Shown: positions 44,001-52,289, numbered from the stretch's first letter. The stretch is 64,000 nucleotides of DNA from JAWKMZ01 sp041391965 (GCA_041391965.1 JAWKMZ010000002.1:124001-188000), one strand, 5' to 3'. Notes: a model not told the origin generated them from the sequence alone. Made by a program: numbers and translations.

Positions 44001-44394
44001 AGGCTAAACTACCTACCAAACCGCTACCAAGGATGGCTACTTTTTTGGTAGAGGTAAATTCGGTTTCGTTTTTTACCATTTTTTTAAGAAGGATGGTAAT
44101 GGTCCAAAACATAAACATGATGGTAAATGCACTTGCTGCACCACTCATCATGTTAAGCATCATGCCTATTTGGGCTGGTTTTAAAGCAAACATAGAAAAG
44201 AAAGCTCCAAACATTTGAAATAAAGGGGCTCCTGGTGGATGTCCTACTTGTAATTTTGATGAGGTTAAGATGTACTCACCAGCATCCCAAAAACTCACAG
44301 TAGGTTCAATTGTTAAGGCATAAGTTATAAAAGCAACTGCAAAGGCGAACCAACCCAAAATGGTATTCCATTTTTTAAAGCTGAATGATGTCAT
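41080..44394 (-). CDS. DUF2723 multi-pass membrane protein (TMEM260-like)
   Basis: 1104 residues. The N-terminal DUF2723 region contains SFWDAGEYILTSSKLQVGHP and PPGAPLFQMFGAFFSMFALK, the acidic first-loop motif of GT-C glycosyltransferases, within about 10-12 membrane helices up to residue 680. A soluble C-terminal part of about 420 residues has DAILFTIGDNDSFPLWYAQE, typical of the family, and a helical TPR-like end. Human TMEM260 carries this domain and is an O-mannosyltransferase, so the bacterial protein may be a protein O-glycosyltransferase (inference). It is the first gene of the pair with the deacetylase. Confidence 0.88.
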   Translation of the reverse strand: MTSFSFKKWNTILGWFAFAVAFITYALTIEPTVSFWDAGEYILTSSKLQVGHPPGAPLFQMFGAFFSMFALKPAQIGMMLNMMSGAASAFTIMFMFWTITILLKKMVKNETEFTSTKKVAILGSGLVGSLAFTFTDAFWFNAVETEVYAMATLIMAVMFWLALRWEQDMDKPRGNRWLILIAFVIGLSFGVHFMGLLTIPAIGLIYYFKNYKTVTIQNFIIANVVSAAILLFIFKLLLPNALKLFSASEIFFVNTIGLPFNSGTIIAFVAVVAAFYFGLKYTKEKQKQFANTLVLCLLFIFIGFSCWLMLPIRANANVVINENNPSDARELLAYYNLEQYPETHLFYGPLFTEQYTGLDENEPYVDDKPNYEKDKKAGKYVIVNDYKNAKQNYNSEQASILPRMWSGENAENYMMFTGLLNFSIKPEYQMENQIRSIVSDFRKNVSEGKVDYEDYNNFLKQFGQYLNIEKPSLIQNIGYMFEYQFGYMYWRYFMWNFVGKQDDIQGKYDDLHGNWISGIKPIDAWHLNMSQDHLPSDVKNNKGRNTYYFLPLILGLIGFLFLLGKDKKRFWVMLVFFLLTGVAIQFYTNVRPFEPRERDYSVVGSFYVFAIWIGFGVYAIFDALKKYTSSKFLAPAITLVCLILVPGILAANNWDDHDRSNRKTARAMAVMYLQSCAKDAILFTIGDNDSFPLWYAQEIEGIRRDVRVINTSLFQTDWYIDQMKRKAYDSDPIPSQLTHKQYRYGTRDYIVEKERSKDTIDIKDFMNFVTSDDPRTKLKFALQQEGRDTSGYPENMLNSNYYPTKYVRIPVDKASVLKHGIVKEKDADKIVDNIVIEIKGGALYKNRLLMLDIIANNNWERPIYFTGGSFGDDDYIWMKDYLQLDGLCYKLVPIKTPVDKANPFDMGRVDTDLMYDKVMAWDWGNSGTKKLYYDTETRKNGITYRGNLARLVEQLINENKLDKAEKIADLAMAKMPVDDYGYYTLLEPYISAYYEIGNKEKARNLYKEVSKKYQESLTYYSNLTIENQTRYLDEIVTDIGRYRNLVDVLVTYNDKDFAMEETQKFNNYLKLFKHFMEDDPRHELQKEEPDIAKDTIDSILKLNQ

Positions 44395-44497
44395 AAATTC
44401 TATGTTTGTTAGAGTGGCGAATTTAAGAATAAATAAATAAGGTATAAAAGGTTTTAAGTAAACGTTAAGGAATAAGTTTTATTTTCTTTAAAAAATG

Positions 44498-44528
44498 TTT
44501 GCGCAAATAAAACTTTGTAGTAAATTTG
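44498..44528 (+). promoter_or_regulatory. promoter of tRNA-Gln
   Basis: TTTG (44498-44501), a 19-base spacer and TAAATTTG (44521-44528) match the Bacteroidota consensus exactly, 17 bases upstream of the tRNA. Confidence 0.8.
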
Positions 44529-44545
44529 CATCCTCATTTAGAGAT

Positions 44546-44618
44546 TGGCCTATGGTGTAACTGGCAACACGTCTGGTTTTGGTCCAGAAGAGTCTAGGTT
44601 CGAGCCCTAGTAGGCCAA
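44546..44618 (+). tRNA. tRNA-Gln (anticodon TTG)
   Basis: The acceptor TGGCCTA/TAGGCCA, anticodon stem TCTGG/CCAGA with loop TTTTGGT (anticodon TTG), and T arm CTAGG-TTCGAGC-CCTAG all pair well. The acceptor starts with U-A, as usual for bacterial tRNA-Gln. The discriminator is A, and the CCA is not encoded. Confidence 0.96.
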
Positions 44619-44626
44619 CAAAATGT

Positions 44627-44661
44627 AAAATCCCAATTTAGATATAAATTGGGATTTTTTT
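44627..44661 (+). terminator. tRNA-Gln terminator
   Basis: AAAATCCCAATTTA-GATA-TAAATTGGGATTTT forms a 14-bp stem with a 4-base loop followed by more T, 8 bases after the tRNA. Confidence 0.9.
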
Positions 44662-44727
44662 ATTTGAAATAGTTTCTATTCAATAAAACAAGTTCTTGGT
44701 TTTCAATTCAAATACTAATAATGTCTT

Positions 44728-45552
44728 TTAAATTTTAAAGGTAATTACAGGCCTATTAGCATGATTTACCAAGTCTTCACTGATACTTCCGTTAAAAAAA
44801 TGTGCAATTCCTTGTCTACCATGAGTACTTATACCAATCAAATCAGCATTAATGTCTTTAGAGAAATTTAAAATACCATTTTCTACACTTTCATCATTAT
44901 ATATGTTGATGGTGTAATTATCAAAATCATAATCTTTAATAAAATCTTTAACGCGTTTGTTGGCTTCAGAAGTTGTAGCAAAATTATTGGCAGTATTTAC
45001 CATTAACAAATGTATTTTAGCATCAAAAGCTTTTGCAAAATCGGCAGCTTGTCGGTAAGTTTCTTTATTATCTTTTTTGAAATCTGAAGCAAAAACAAAA
45101 TTGTTTACGGTAAAGTTTTCATGTTCATTTTTAATAACCAACACAGGAATATCAGAGGTTCTAACCACTTTTTCGGCATTAGAGCCAATAAACATTTCTT
45201 TAAAACCGCTTGCACCATGAGAGCCCATAATAATCATATCTACACCATGTTCATGGCAAGAATCTATAACGCCATTAAAAGCTTGATGATTTTTAACTAT
45301 TTCATGCAGTTCAATGCCTTTTAGGTAATCTTTAGCCATCATATCTTCAAATTTTTGATGTGCTAATTTCATAAAAAACATAGCCTCTGGTAAGGCACTA
45401 TGTGTACTTAAAGCATCAACCTCTTGCAAAGGCAACTCAAGCATATGTAATAAATAAATTTCACAATTATGTTTTTTTGCCAATTGCGCAGCAACTTTTA
45501 AAGCATTTTCAGCTTCTTTAGAAAAGTCTGTTGGTACTAATATTTTTTTCAT
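44728..45552 (-). CDS. universal stress protein, two UspA domains
   Basis: 274 residues made of two tandem UspA folds. The first starts MKKILVPTDFSKEAENALKV and contains the nucleotide-binding signature MGSHGASGFKEMFIGSNAEK. The second starts near residue 150 (NNFVFASDFKKDNKETYRQA) and has GISTHGRQGIAHFFNGSISE. Both domains keep the G-x-x-G-x-9-G-S/N type ATP loop. Such proteins bind ATP and help survival under starvation or oxidative stress; the target is unknown. It is a single gene, divergent from the rimP operon. Confidence 0.93.
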   Translation of the reverse strand: MKKILVPTDFSKEAENALKVAAQLAKKHNCEIYLLHMLELPLQEVDALSTHSALPEAMFFMKLAHQKFEDMMAKDYLKGIELHEIVKNHQAFNGVIDSCHEHGVDMIIMGSHGASGFKEMFIGSNAEKVVRTSDIPVLVIKNEHENFTVNNFVFASDFKKDNKETYRQAADFAKAFDAKIHLLMVNTANNFATTSEANKRVKDFIKDYDFDNYTINIYNDESVENGILNFSKDINADLIGISTHGRQGIAHFFNGSISEDLVNHANRPVITFKI

Positions 45553-45611
45553 AGTGACAGTGTTAGTTTTTAAAAACCTAAATTTAATAATAAAAAACGA
45601 CTTGGCAACCC

Positions 45612-45643
45612 TTGTTTAAATCAATAAAAATATTGTATATTTG
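45612..45643 (+). promoter_or_regulatory. promoter of rimP-nusA-infB
   Basis: TTG (45612-45614), a 21-base spacer and TATATTTG (45636-45643) fit the Bacteroidota promoter pattern. Transcription should begin near 45650, giving a leader of about 58 bases that contains the hairpin at 45670-45691. Confidence 0.7.
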
Positions 45644-45669
45644 CAGCGCTGTATGAGAAAAGATAATAC

Positions 45670-45698
45670 GAGGGGACAAGGAAGTCCCCTCTTTTTAT
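45670..45698 (+). terminator. leader terminator/attenuator of rimP-nusA-infB
   Basis: GAGGGGAC (45670-45677) pairs perfectly with GTCCCCTC (45684-45691) around a 6-base loop and is followed by TTTTTAT. It has every mark of an intrinsic terminator, yet lies between the promoter and the rimP ATG at 45708. NusA strengthens termination at such hairpins, so it may act as a feedback attenuator. The stem also ends 16 bases before the start codon and could limit translation instead. Confidence 0.75.
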
Positions 45699-45707
45699 AC
45701 TAAAAAA

Positions 45708-46175
45708 ATGCTTAAAGAGTCAACTATTAAATCATTAATTGATAACGGTTTACAAGAACGTCCAGATTTGTTTTTGATAGATTTTAAGCTTTCTGCAGAC
45801 AATAAAATTTATGTGGTTATTGATGGTGATACAGGTGTAAGTATTGAAGATTGTATTTTTATAAGTCGTGCGGTTGAGCATAATTTAGATAGAGAAGACG
45901 ACGATTTTTCTTTAGAAGTTACTTCGGCAGGTGCAACAGAACCACTTGTTAACAAAAGACAATACAAAAAAAATATTGGACGAACTTTAGAAGTTAGTGC
46001 CAAACCCAATTTAAAAATTGAAGCTAATTTAGTGGAAGCAGATGATGCCCAAATTACATTAGAATGGAAAGTAAAAGAGCCAAAACCTATTGGCAAAGGT
46101 AAAATAATAGTAAAAAAGCAAGCTAAAATAATGTATAGTGACATTTTAGAGGCAAAAGTGATTATAAAATTTTAA
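45708..46175 (+). CDS. rimP: ribosome maturation factor RimP
   Basis: 155 residues with the RimP layout: DLFLIDFKLSADNKIYVVID and GDTGVSIEDCIFISRAVEHN in the N-domain, the signature FSLEVTSAGATEPLVNKRQY (usually S-P-G), and a C-terminal SH3-like domain (GRTLEVSAKPN onward). RimP assists 30S assembly. S-A-G-A replaces the usual S-P-G-x, as seen in Bacteroidota. It is the first gene of rimP-nusA-infB, 12 bases before nusA. Confidence 0.94.
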   Translation: MLKESTIKSLIDNGLQERPDLFLIDFKLSADNKIYVVIDGDTGVSIEDCIFISRAVEHNLDREDDDFSLEVTSAGATEPLVNKRQYKKNIGRTLEVSAKPNLKIEANLVEADDAQITLEWKVKEPKPIGKGKIIVKKQAKIMYSDILEAKVIIKF

Positions 46176-46187
46176 TTCGATGTAGTT

Positions 46188-47420
46188 ATGGAAAATATTG
46201 CGTTAATTGAATCTTTTTCAGAATTTAAAGACGATAAATTAATAGATCGTGTAACGTTAATGGCAATTTTAGAAGATGTGTTAAGAAACGCATTAAAGAA
46301 AAAATATGGAGATGATGATAACTTTGACATTATTATAAATCCAGACAAAGGTGATTTAGAAATTTGGAGAAATAGAATTGTTGTTGCTGATGATGAGGTA
46401 GAAGAACCTAACCAAGAAATAGCCTTATCTGAGGCACGTAAAATTGAGCCAGACTTTGAGGTTGGAGAAGATGTGGCTGAAGAAGTAAAACTAATTGACC
46501 TTGGAAGACGCTCTATTTTAGCATTAAGACAAAACTTAATTTCTAAAATTCACGAGCATGATAACACCAATATTTATAAACAATTCAAAGATTTAATAGG
46601 CGAAATTTACACAGCAGAAGTTCACCATATTCGCCACAGAGCTATCATTCTTTTAGACGATGAAGGCAATGAAATTATCCTTCCAAAAGAAAAGCAAATT
46701 CCTTCAGATTTTTTCCGCAAAGGCGAAAATGTTAGAGGTATTATTGAAAGCGTTGAATTAAAAGGTAATAAACCAGCAATTATTATGTCAAGAACAGCGC
46801 CTGCATTTTTAGAAAAATTGTTTGAGCAAGAAATTCCTGAGGTTTTTGACGGCTTAATTACAATCAAAAATGTGGTGCGTATTCCTGGTGAAAAAGCCAA
46901 AGTTGCAGTAGATTCTTATGACGACAGAATAGACCCTGTTGGTGCTTGCGTAGGTATGAAAGGCTCAAGAATTCATGGTATCGTCCGCGAATTGGGCAAT
47001 GAAAACATAGATGTCATCAATTATACAAGTAACCTACAATTATACATTACAAGAGCATTAAGTCCTGCAAGAGTCACCTCTGTAAAACTTAATGAAAACA
47101 CCAAACGTGCCGAAGTCCTACTAAAACCAGAAGAAGTGTCAAAAGCCATTGGTAGAGGAGGTCATAACATTCGTTTAGCAGGACAATTAACAGGATATGA
47201 AATTGATGTGTTTAGAGAAGGCGCAGAAGAAGATGTAGAATTATCAGAATTCTCTGATGAAATTGAAGACTGGATCATTTTAGAATTCAGTAAAGCAGGC
47301 TTAGATACTGCAAAAAGTATTTTAGAACAGGATGTTCAAGATTTAGTAAAAAGAACAGACTTAGAAGAAGAAACCATTTTAGATGTTATCAGAATTCTTA
47401 AAGAAGAATTTGAAGAATAA
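46188..47420 (+). CDS. nusA: transcription termination/antitermination factor NusA
   Basis: 410 residues. The N-terminal RNA-polymerase-binding domain (about 1-125) starts ENIALIESFSEFKDDKLIDR. An S1 domain (about 135-200, GEIYTAEVHHIRHRAIILLD) and two KH domains (DPVGACVGMKGSRIHGIVRE near 245 and EEVSKAIGRGGHNIRLAGQL near 315) follow. It ends shortly after the KH region, without the acidic repeats present in E. coli NusA; this short form is normal outside proteobacteria. It modulates pausing and termination. Confidence 0.97.
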   Translation: MENIALIESFSEFKDDKLIDRVTLMAILEDVLRNALKKKYGDDDNFDIIINPDKGDLEIWRNRIVVADDEVEEPNQEIALSEARKIEPDFEVGEDVAEEVKLIDLGRRSILALRQNLISKIHEHDNTNIYKQFKDLIGEIYTAEVHHIRHRAIILLDDEGNEIILPKEKQIPSDFFRKGENVRGIIESVELKGNKPAIIMSRTAPAFLEKLFEQEIPEVFDGLITIKNVVRIPGEKAKVAVDSYDDRIDPVGACVGMKGSRIHGIVRELGNENIDVINYTSNLQLYITRALSPARVTSVKLNENTKRAEVLLKPEEVSKAIGRGGHNIRLAGQLTGYEIDVFREGAEEDVELSEFSDEIEDWIILEFSKAGLDTAKSILEQDVQDLVKRTDLEEETILDVIRILKEEFEE

Positions 47421-47449
47421 CAGATATTAAGTTATATTAGAAGCAATTT

Positions 47450-50176
47450 ATGGCTGATACAATTAGATTAAATAAAGTATTACGAGAACTCAATATTTCC
47501 ATTGATCGTGCAGTTGATTTTTTAGAATCAAAAGGCATCAATGTGGAAAAAAGTCCGAATACAAAAATATCAGAAGAAGTTCACAGTATTCTTTCTAACG
47601 AATTTCAAACAGATGCCAATAAAAAGGCAGAATCTCAAGAAGTTAGTGAGGCGAAACACAAAGAAAAGGAAGAGTTGCGTGAACAACGAGAGCGTGAGTT
47701 AGAAGAAAAGCACAAAAAAGAAGAGGCAAGCAAGCAAATTGTTAAAGCTAAAGCAGCGTTAAGCGGACCAAAACAAGTTGGAAAAATTGATTTGAATCCA
47801 AAAAAAGCAGAACCAAAAGCTGAAACGACTAAAACAGAAGCCCCAAAAGCAGAAGCAACAGAAAAAGCCGCTCCAGTTGAAAAAGAAGAACAGCCAAAAG
47901 AAAAAGAAACTTCTAAAATAACAGAGAAACCAAAAACGGAATCTCCAAAAGCTGAAAAACCAAAAGTTGTTGAAGCTGAAGACAGTGAAACAGTAGAGAC
48001 CAAATATCAAAAACTATCGGGTCCAAAAATTTCGGGTGAAAAAATTGATTTATCACAATTCAATAAACCTAAAAAGAAAAAAGAAGACAAAAAGTCCAAT
48101 ACATCAAATGCTAACAATGATGCCAATAAAAAGAAAAGACGTCGTATAAGCAAAGATACACCAGGAGGTGATAATAAAACGTCATTTGGCAACAGAAATA
48201 ACCAAGGACAAAAAGGTAACTTCAGAGGAAAATCAGGAGGAAACCGTCCAAATACCGTAAAAGAAGAACCAAGCGAAGCTGAAGTTCAAAAACAAATTCG
48301 TGAAACTTTAGAGAAACTCCAAGGAAAATCATCAAAAGGAAAAGGTGCAAAACACAGACGAGATAAAAGAGACCAACACCGCGAACAAAGCCAAAAAGAC
48401 TTACAACAACAAGAAGCAGAAAGCAAAATACTTAAAGTAACTGAGTTTGTCACAGCCAGTGAAGTTGCTACTATGATGGATGTGTCTGTAACCCAAATCA
48501 TTTCGGCATGTATGTCCTTAGGTATGATGGTAACCATGAACCAACGTCTGGATGCAGAAACACTTACAGTAGTTGCCGATGAATTTGGATATGATGTTGA
48601 GTTTGTAACGTCAGATTTGGAAGACAGCATAGAAGTTGTTGAAGATAATCCAAAAGACTTAAAACCAAGAGCGCCAATTGTGACTGTAATGGGACACGTT
48701 GATCATGGTAAAACTTCACTATTAGATTATATTCGACAAGAAAATGTGATTGCTGGCGAATCAGGAGGAATCACACAACACATAGGAGCTTATGGTGTTA
48801 CTTTAGAAAGTGGACAAAAAATCGCATTTTTAGATACACCAGGTCATGAGGCTTTTACAGCAATGCGAGCACGTGGAGCTCAAGTAACCGATTTAGCAAT
48901 TATTGTTATTGCAGCTGATGATGCTATTATGCCACAAACCAAAGAAGCAATTGCACATGCACAAGCAGCAGGCGTTCCAATCATTTTCGCCATCAATAAA
49001 ATTGATAAACCAGGTGCTAACCCTGAAAAAGTAAAAGAAGGTTTAGCTCAAATGAATTTATTAGTTGAAGATTGGGGTGGAAAAATTCAATCACATGACA
49101 TTTCAGCAAAAAATGGAACAGGAGTTAAAGAATTGTTAGAAAAAGTTTTGTTGGAAGCAGAATTGTTAGAACTTAAAGCAAACCCTAACAAACCAGCTAT
49201 AGGAACCGTTGTTGAGGCATTTTTAGATAAAGGACGTGGTTATGTTTCTACTATTTTAGTACAAGCCGGAACCTTAAAAGTAGGCGACTATGTTCTTGCT
49301 GGAAAACACAGTGGAAAAGTACGCGCTATGCACGATGAACGTGGAAATGATGTAAAAGCAGCAGGACCATCAACGCCAGTATCTATATTAGGTTTGGATG
49401 GTGCACCACAAGCAGGCGATAAATTTAGCGTGTTTGAAGATGAGCGTGAAGCAAAACAAATAGCAGCCAAACGTACCCAATTGCAACGTGAACAATCGGT
49501 TCGTACACAGCGACATATTACCTTAGACGAAATAGGTCGTCGTATTGCCCTTGGCGATTTCCAAGAGTTAAACATCATCCTTAAAGGTGATGTAGATGGG
49601 TCTGTAGAAGCCTTAACAGATTCGTTCCAAAAATTATCAACGGAAGAAATACAAGTCAATATTATACATAAAGGTGTTGGCGCTATTACAGAAAGTGATG
49701 TGTTATTGGCAACCGCTTCAGATGCAATTATTATCGGATTTAATGTGCGACCAATGGGTAATGCACGTCAAATTGCTGATAAAGAAGAAATTGATATCAG
49801 AATGTATTCTATCATTTATGATGCAATTAATGACCTTAAAGATGCTATGGAAGGTATGTTGTCTCCAGAGCTTAAAGAAGAAATCACAGGAACGGCTGAA
49901 ATTAGAGAAATATTTAAAGTATCAAAAATTGGAACTATTGCAGGTTGTATGGTAACCAATGGTAAAATCTTCAGAAACTCAGGTATTCGTTTAATTAGAG
50001 ATGGTGTAGTTATTTTTACAGGAGAATTAGCGTCGTTAAAACGATTTAAAGATGATGCCAAAGAAGTGTCTAAAGGCTTTGATTGTGGTATGCAAATTAA
50101 AAACTACAATGATATCAAAGAATTAGATATTATTGAAGCCTTCCACGAAGTAGAAGTAAAAAAGAAATTGAAATAA
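47450..50176 (+). CDS. infB: translation initiation factor IF-2
   Basis: 908 residues. IF2_N motifs occur at the start (IRLNKVLRELNISIDRAVDF) and near 335 (VTEFVTASEVATMMDVSVTQ). Between them lie about 250 residues of Lys/Glu/Ala/Pro-rich low-complexity linker, then a basic Asn/Gly region (KKKRRRISKD). The GTPase domain has G1 VMGHVDHGKTSLLDYI near 415, G3 FLDTPGHEAFTAMRARGA and G4 FAINKIDKPG. The C2 domain ends in the fMet-tRNA-binding region (GMQIKNYNDIKELDIIEAFH). It is the last gene of the operon and is followed by a strong terminator. Confidence 0.97.
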   Translation: MADTIRLNKVLRELNISIDRAVDFLESKGINVEKSPNTKISEEVHSILSNEFQTDANKKAESQEVSEAKHKEKEELREQRERELEEKHKKEEASKQIVKAKAALSGPKQVGKIDLNPKKAEPKAETTKTEAPKAEATEKAAPVEKEEQPKEKETSKITEKPKTESPKAEKPKVVEAEDSETVETKYQKLSGPKISGEKIDLSQFNKPKKKKEDKKSNTSNANNDANKKKRRRISKDTPGGDNKTSFGNRNNQGQKGNFRGKSGGNRPNTVKEEPSEAEVQKQIRETLEKLQGKSSKGKGAKHRRDKRDQHREQSQKDLQQQEAESKILKVTEFVTASEVATMMDVSVTQIISACMSLGMMVTMNQRLDAETLTVVADEFGYDVEFVTSDLEDSIEVVEDNPKDLKPRAPIVTVMGHVDHGKTSLLDYIRQENVIAGESGGITQHIGAYGVTLESGQKIAFLDTPGHEAFTAMRARGAQVTDLAIIVIAADDAIMPQTKEAIAHAQAAGVPIIFAINKIDKPGANPEKVKEGLAQMNLLVEDWGGKIQSHDISAKNGTGVKELLEKVLLEAELLELKANPNKPAIGTVVEAFLDKGRGYVSTILVQAGTLKVGDYVLAGKHSGKVRAMHDERGNDVKAAGPSTPVSILGLDGAPQAGDKFSVFEDEREAKQIAAKRTQLQREQSVRTQRHITLDEIGRRIALGDFQELNIILKGDVDGSVEALTDSFQKLSTEEIQVNIIHKGVGAITESDVLLATASDAIIIGFNVRPMGNARQIADKEEIDIRMYSIIYDAINDLKDAMEGMLSPELKEEITGTAEIREIFKVSKIGTIAGCMVTNGKIFRNSGIRLIRDGVVIFTGELASLKRFKDDAKEVSKGFDCGMQIKNYNDIKELDIIEAFHEVEVKKKLK

Positions 50177-50191
50177 AAAGCAATTACAAAT

Positions 50192-50222
50192 AAAAAAGGC
50201 GACTCATTGAGTCGCCTTTTTT
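50192..50222. terminator. bidirectional terminator after infB
   Basis: AAAAAAGGCGACTCA directly followed by TTGAGTCGCCTTTTTT forms a long GC-cored stem flanked by A- and T-runs. It serves infB on the plus strand and the SPOR gene on the minus strand. Confidence 0.92.
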
Positions 50223-50239
50223 ATAAGATACGTTTTGAA

Positions 50240-50629
50240 TTAAGGCGCTTTGCGTTCCTTTTTTGGAGCAAAAATAAAGGCATTGACAAAACTTTTTTTA
50301 ACCTCCATTAAGGCTCTGTCAGCATCTAAACGAGTTCTAAAATTACCAACCCAAATTTTATAATTAGGTGTTTCGTATTCCATACTAACAGGCCAATTAA
50401 TATAAAGTGATTTGAATTGATTCTGTGTGTTTTCAGCTCCTGAACGATTGCCTGAATAAATCTGTATTTTAAACAAATCAACCGTTTTTATGTCTTTTTT
50501 AAACTCCAATAATTTGTCAATATCACTATCCTGACTTATAGAAACAACCCCTTCTTGGGCATTTGCTTCAAAACTTAAAAGCGTTAATAAGGCACTGACA
50601 AATACAAATGTTACTATGTTTTTTTTCAT
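50240..50629 (-). CDS. SPOR domain protein, exported
   Basis: 129 residues from the ATG at 50627-50629, which puts the signal peptide (MKKNIVTFVFVSALLTLLSF, cleavage after ANAQ) at the N-terminus; an ATG six codons upstream is less suitable. The SPOR domain covers about 55-120: VDLFKIQIYSGNRSGAENTQ, then YETPNYKIWVGNFRTRLDAD and ALMEVKKSFVNAFIF. SPOR domains bind peptidoglycan glycan strands lacking stem peptides, often at the division site. It is alone on its strand, divergent from the respiratory operon. Confidence 0.9.
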   Translation of the reverse strand: MKKNIVTFVFVSALLTLLSFEANAQEGVVSISQDSDIDKLLEFKKDIKTVDLFKIQIYSGNRSGAENTQNQFKSLYINWPVSMEYETPNYKIWVGNFRTRLDADRALMEVKKSFVNAFIFAPKKERKAP

Positions 50630-50817
50630 CTTTCTTTTGTTATTCAAAATAAAATCAGTTTATTTTACTGACTAAGTAATTTAGTATTAATGGGTTTTGG
50701 TTTGGCAAAAATATTACAATTATTTTTAACAGAATAAAACTAAATTTATTTCATGCAAATTTGAACCAATAAGTTATTTAGAATCTTTATAAATTAACAA
50801 TTAACAGTTCTGTAACA

Positions 50818-50848
50818 TTTCTAAAATCGACTTTAAGTATTACTTTTG
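50818..50848 (+). promoter_or_regulatory. promoter of the act-cox operon
   Basis: TACTTTTG (50841-50848) is an exact -7 box, and TTTC (50818-50821) lies 19 bases upstream as a three-of-four -33 match. Transcription would start near 50855, which rules out the GTG at 50850 as the actA start and leaves a leader of about 70 bases. Confidence 0.6.
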
Positions 50849-50927
50849 CGTGAGATTTTATAACTGTATTTTTTTCTTTTTAATGAAAAAATCATACCAA
50901 AGTTTGGAAGATAATTCAACTAACAAT

Positions 50928-52217
50928 ATGAAACAGGTGATACACCGTAAATTAACCTCAAATATTCTACGTTTAGGGTTAATTATTTTACTTACGTTTT
51001 CAACAACACTTCACGCGCAAGAAGGCGATCCTGCAAAAGGTAAAGCTTTATTCAATACTAACTGTGCTGCATGTCATAAGCTAGACAAGAAAATGACAGG
51101 TCCAGCACTGAGAGATATTGAACAGAGAATTGCTGACGAAGCTGGTTTGGATAGAAAATGGATTACTGCATGGATTCACAACAGTTCTGGATTAATCAAG
51201 TCTGGTGATGCGTATGCCAACAAGATTTTTAAAGAGTACAATGGCGTTGCAATGACGGCATTCCCTCAACTATCTGACCAAGATATTAGTGATATTTTGG
51301 CTTATACAGCTGAGAAACCAAAAGAAAGTGCAGCCGGAACAACAGCAGTTTCAACACAGCAAGCTGCGCCATCAGGAGGGACTTCAAACAAATTAATATT
51401 AGGAGCCTTAGCTTTATTATTTGGTTTGTTGGCATTGGCCTTGGTTTTAGTAAGACAAACGCTTAACCGTTTTGCAGAAGCTAAAGGGCTTGATATTCCT
51501 GTAAAAGATAAAGCCACTCCAATTTGGAAAGCCTTTGTGCAAAACCAATTTTTGGTATTGGTTATGTCAATTTTCTTTTTATTAGCAGGGGCTTACTTTG
51601 TGTATGGCTATTTAATGCAAATTGGTGTAGATCAAAGCTATCAACCAGTACAGCCTATTCATTTTTCACACAAAATACATGCTGGTGATAATGGTATAGA
51701 TTGTAAATACTGTCACTCTTCAGCACGCGTTAGTAAAACTTCTGGAATCCCATCACTTAATGTATGTATGAATTGTCATAAATCAATTTCAGAATACAAT
51801 GGTGAAGTAAGTGAAGAATTTAGCAAAGATTTTTATGATGGCGAAATCCAAAAATTATATGCAGCAACAGGATGGAGTGATGCAAATCAGAAATATACAG
51901 GAGAAGAGCAACCAGTAAAATGGGTAAGAATTCATAATTTGCCAGATTTTGCTTACTTCAATCACTCACAGCACGTAACTGTTGGAGGTATTGAATGTCA
52001 AACCTGTCATGGTCCTGTAGAAACGATGGATGTTGTATACCAATATTCGCCATTAACCATGGGATGGTGTATTAATTGCCACAAAACAACCAATGTGAAA
52101 GTTGAAGGTAATGAATACTATACCAAAATACATGAACAATTGTCTAAAAAATATGGTGTTGATAAACTAACCGTTGCACAAATGGGTGGAATGGAATGTG
52201 GTAAATGTCATTATTAA
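50928..52217 (+). CDS. actA: alternative complex III subunit ActA, multihaem cytochrome c with extra N-terminal cytochrome domain
   Basis: 429 residues from the ATG at 50928 (MKQVIHRKLTSNILRLGLII, signal anchor ending in HAQ). A monohaem cytochrome c domain with NCAACHKLDKK (Cys46) comes first. A membrane helix near 160-180 and another near 205-225 separate it from the C-terminal multihaem part. That part has five CxxCH sites: CKYCH, CMNCH, CQTCH, CINCH and CGKCH. Classical ActA is a pentahaem protein, so this one is a fusion with one more haem. It takes electrons from ActB in the periplasm and passes them on to the oxidase side. It is the first gene of the operon. Confidence 0.92.
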   Translation: MKQVIHRKLTSNILRLGLIILLTFSTTLHAQEGDPAKGKALFNTNCAACHKLDKKMTGPALRDIEQRIADEAGLDRKWITAWIHNSSGLIKSGDAYANKIFKEYNGVAMTAFPQLSDQDISDILAYTAEKPKESAAGTTAVSTQQAAPSGGTSNKLILGALALLFGLLALALVLVRQTLNRFAEAKGLDIPVKDKATPIWKAFVQNQFLVLVMSIFFLLAGAYFVYGYLMQIGVDQSYQPVQPIHFSHKIHAGDNGIDCKYCHSSARVSKTSGIPSLNVCMNCHKSISEYNGEVSEEFSKDFYDGEIQKLYAATGWSDANQKYTGEEQPVKWVRIHNLPDFAYFNHSQHVTVGGIECQTCHGPVETMDVVYQYSPLTMGWCINCHKTTNVKVEGNEYYTKIHEQLSKKYGVDKLTVAQMGGMECGKCHY

Positions 52218-52289
52218 AAATTAAAAATAGAGTTTTGGTTTTAGTGTAAACTAATACTAATAACTAACAATTAATAACTATTATATAAT

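Noticed and set aside
43799..44218. 139-codon plus-strand ORF opposite the DUF2723 gene
   Set aside because: It lies wholly inside a well-supported membrane protein gene, and its composition is that of a complementary-strand shadow.
47635..48192. Antisense ORFs opposite the infB linker
   Set aside because: Low-complexity Ser/Phe-rich products are mirrors of the Lys/Glu/Ala-rich IF-2 linker, without start signals or protein-like composition.
50850..50927. GTG start for actA at 50850
   Set aside because: It lies at the -7 box and expected transcription start, and puts 26 extra residues before the signal peptide. ATG at 50928 fits better.
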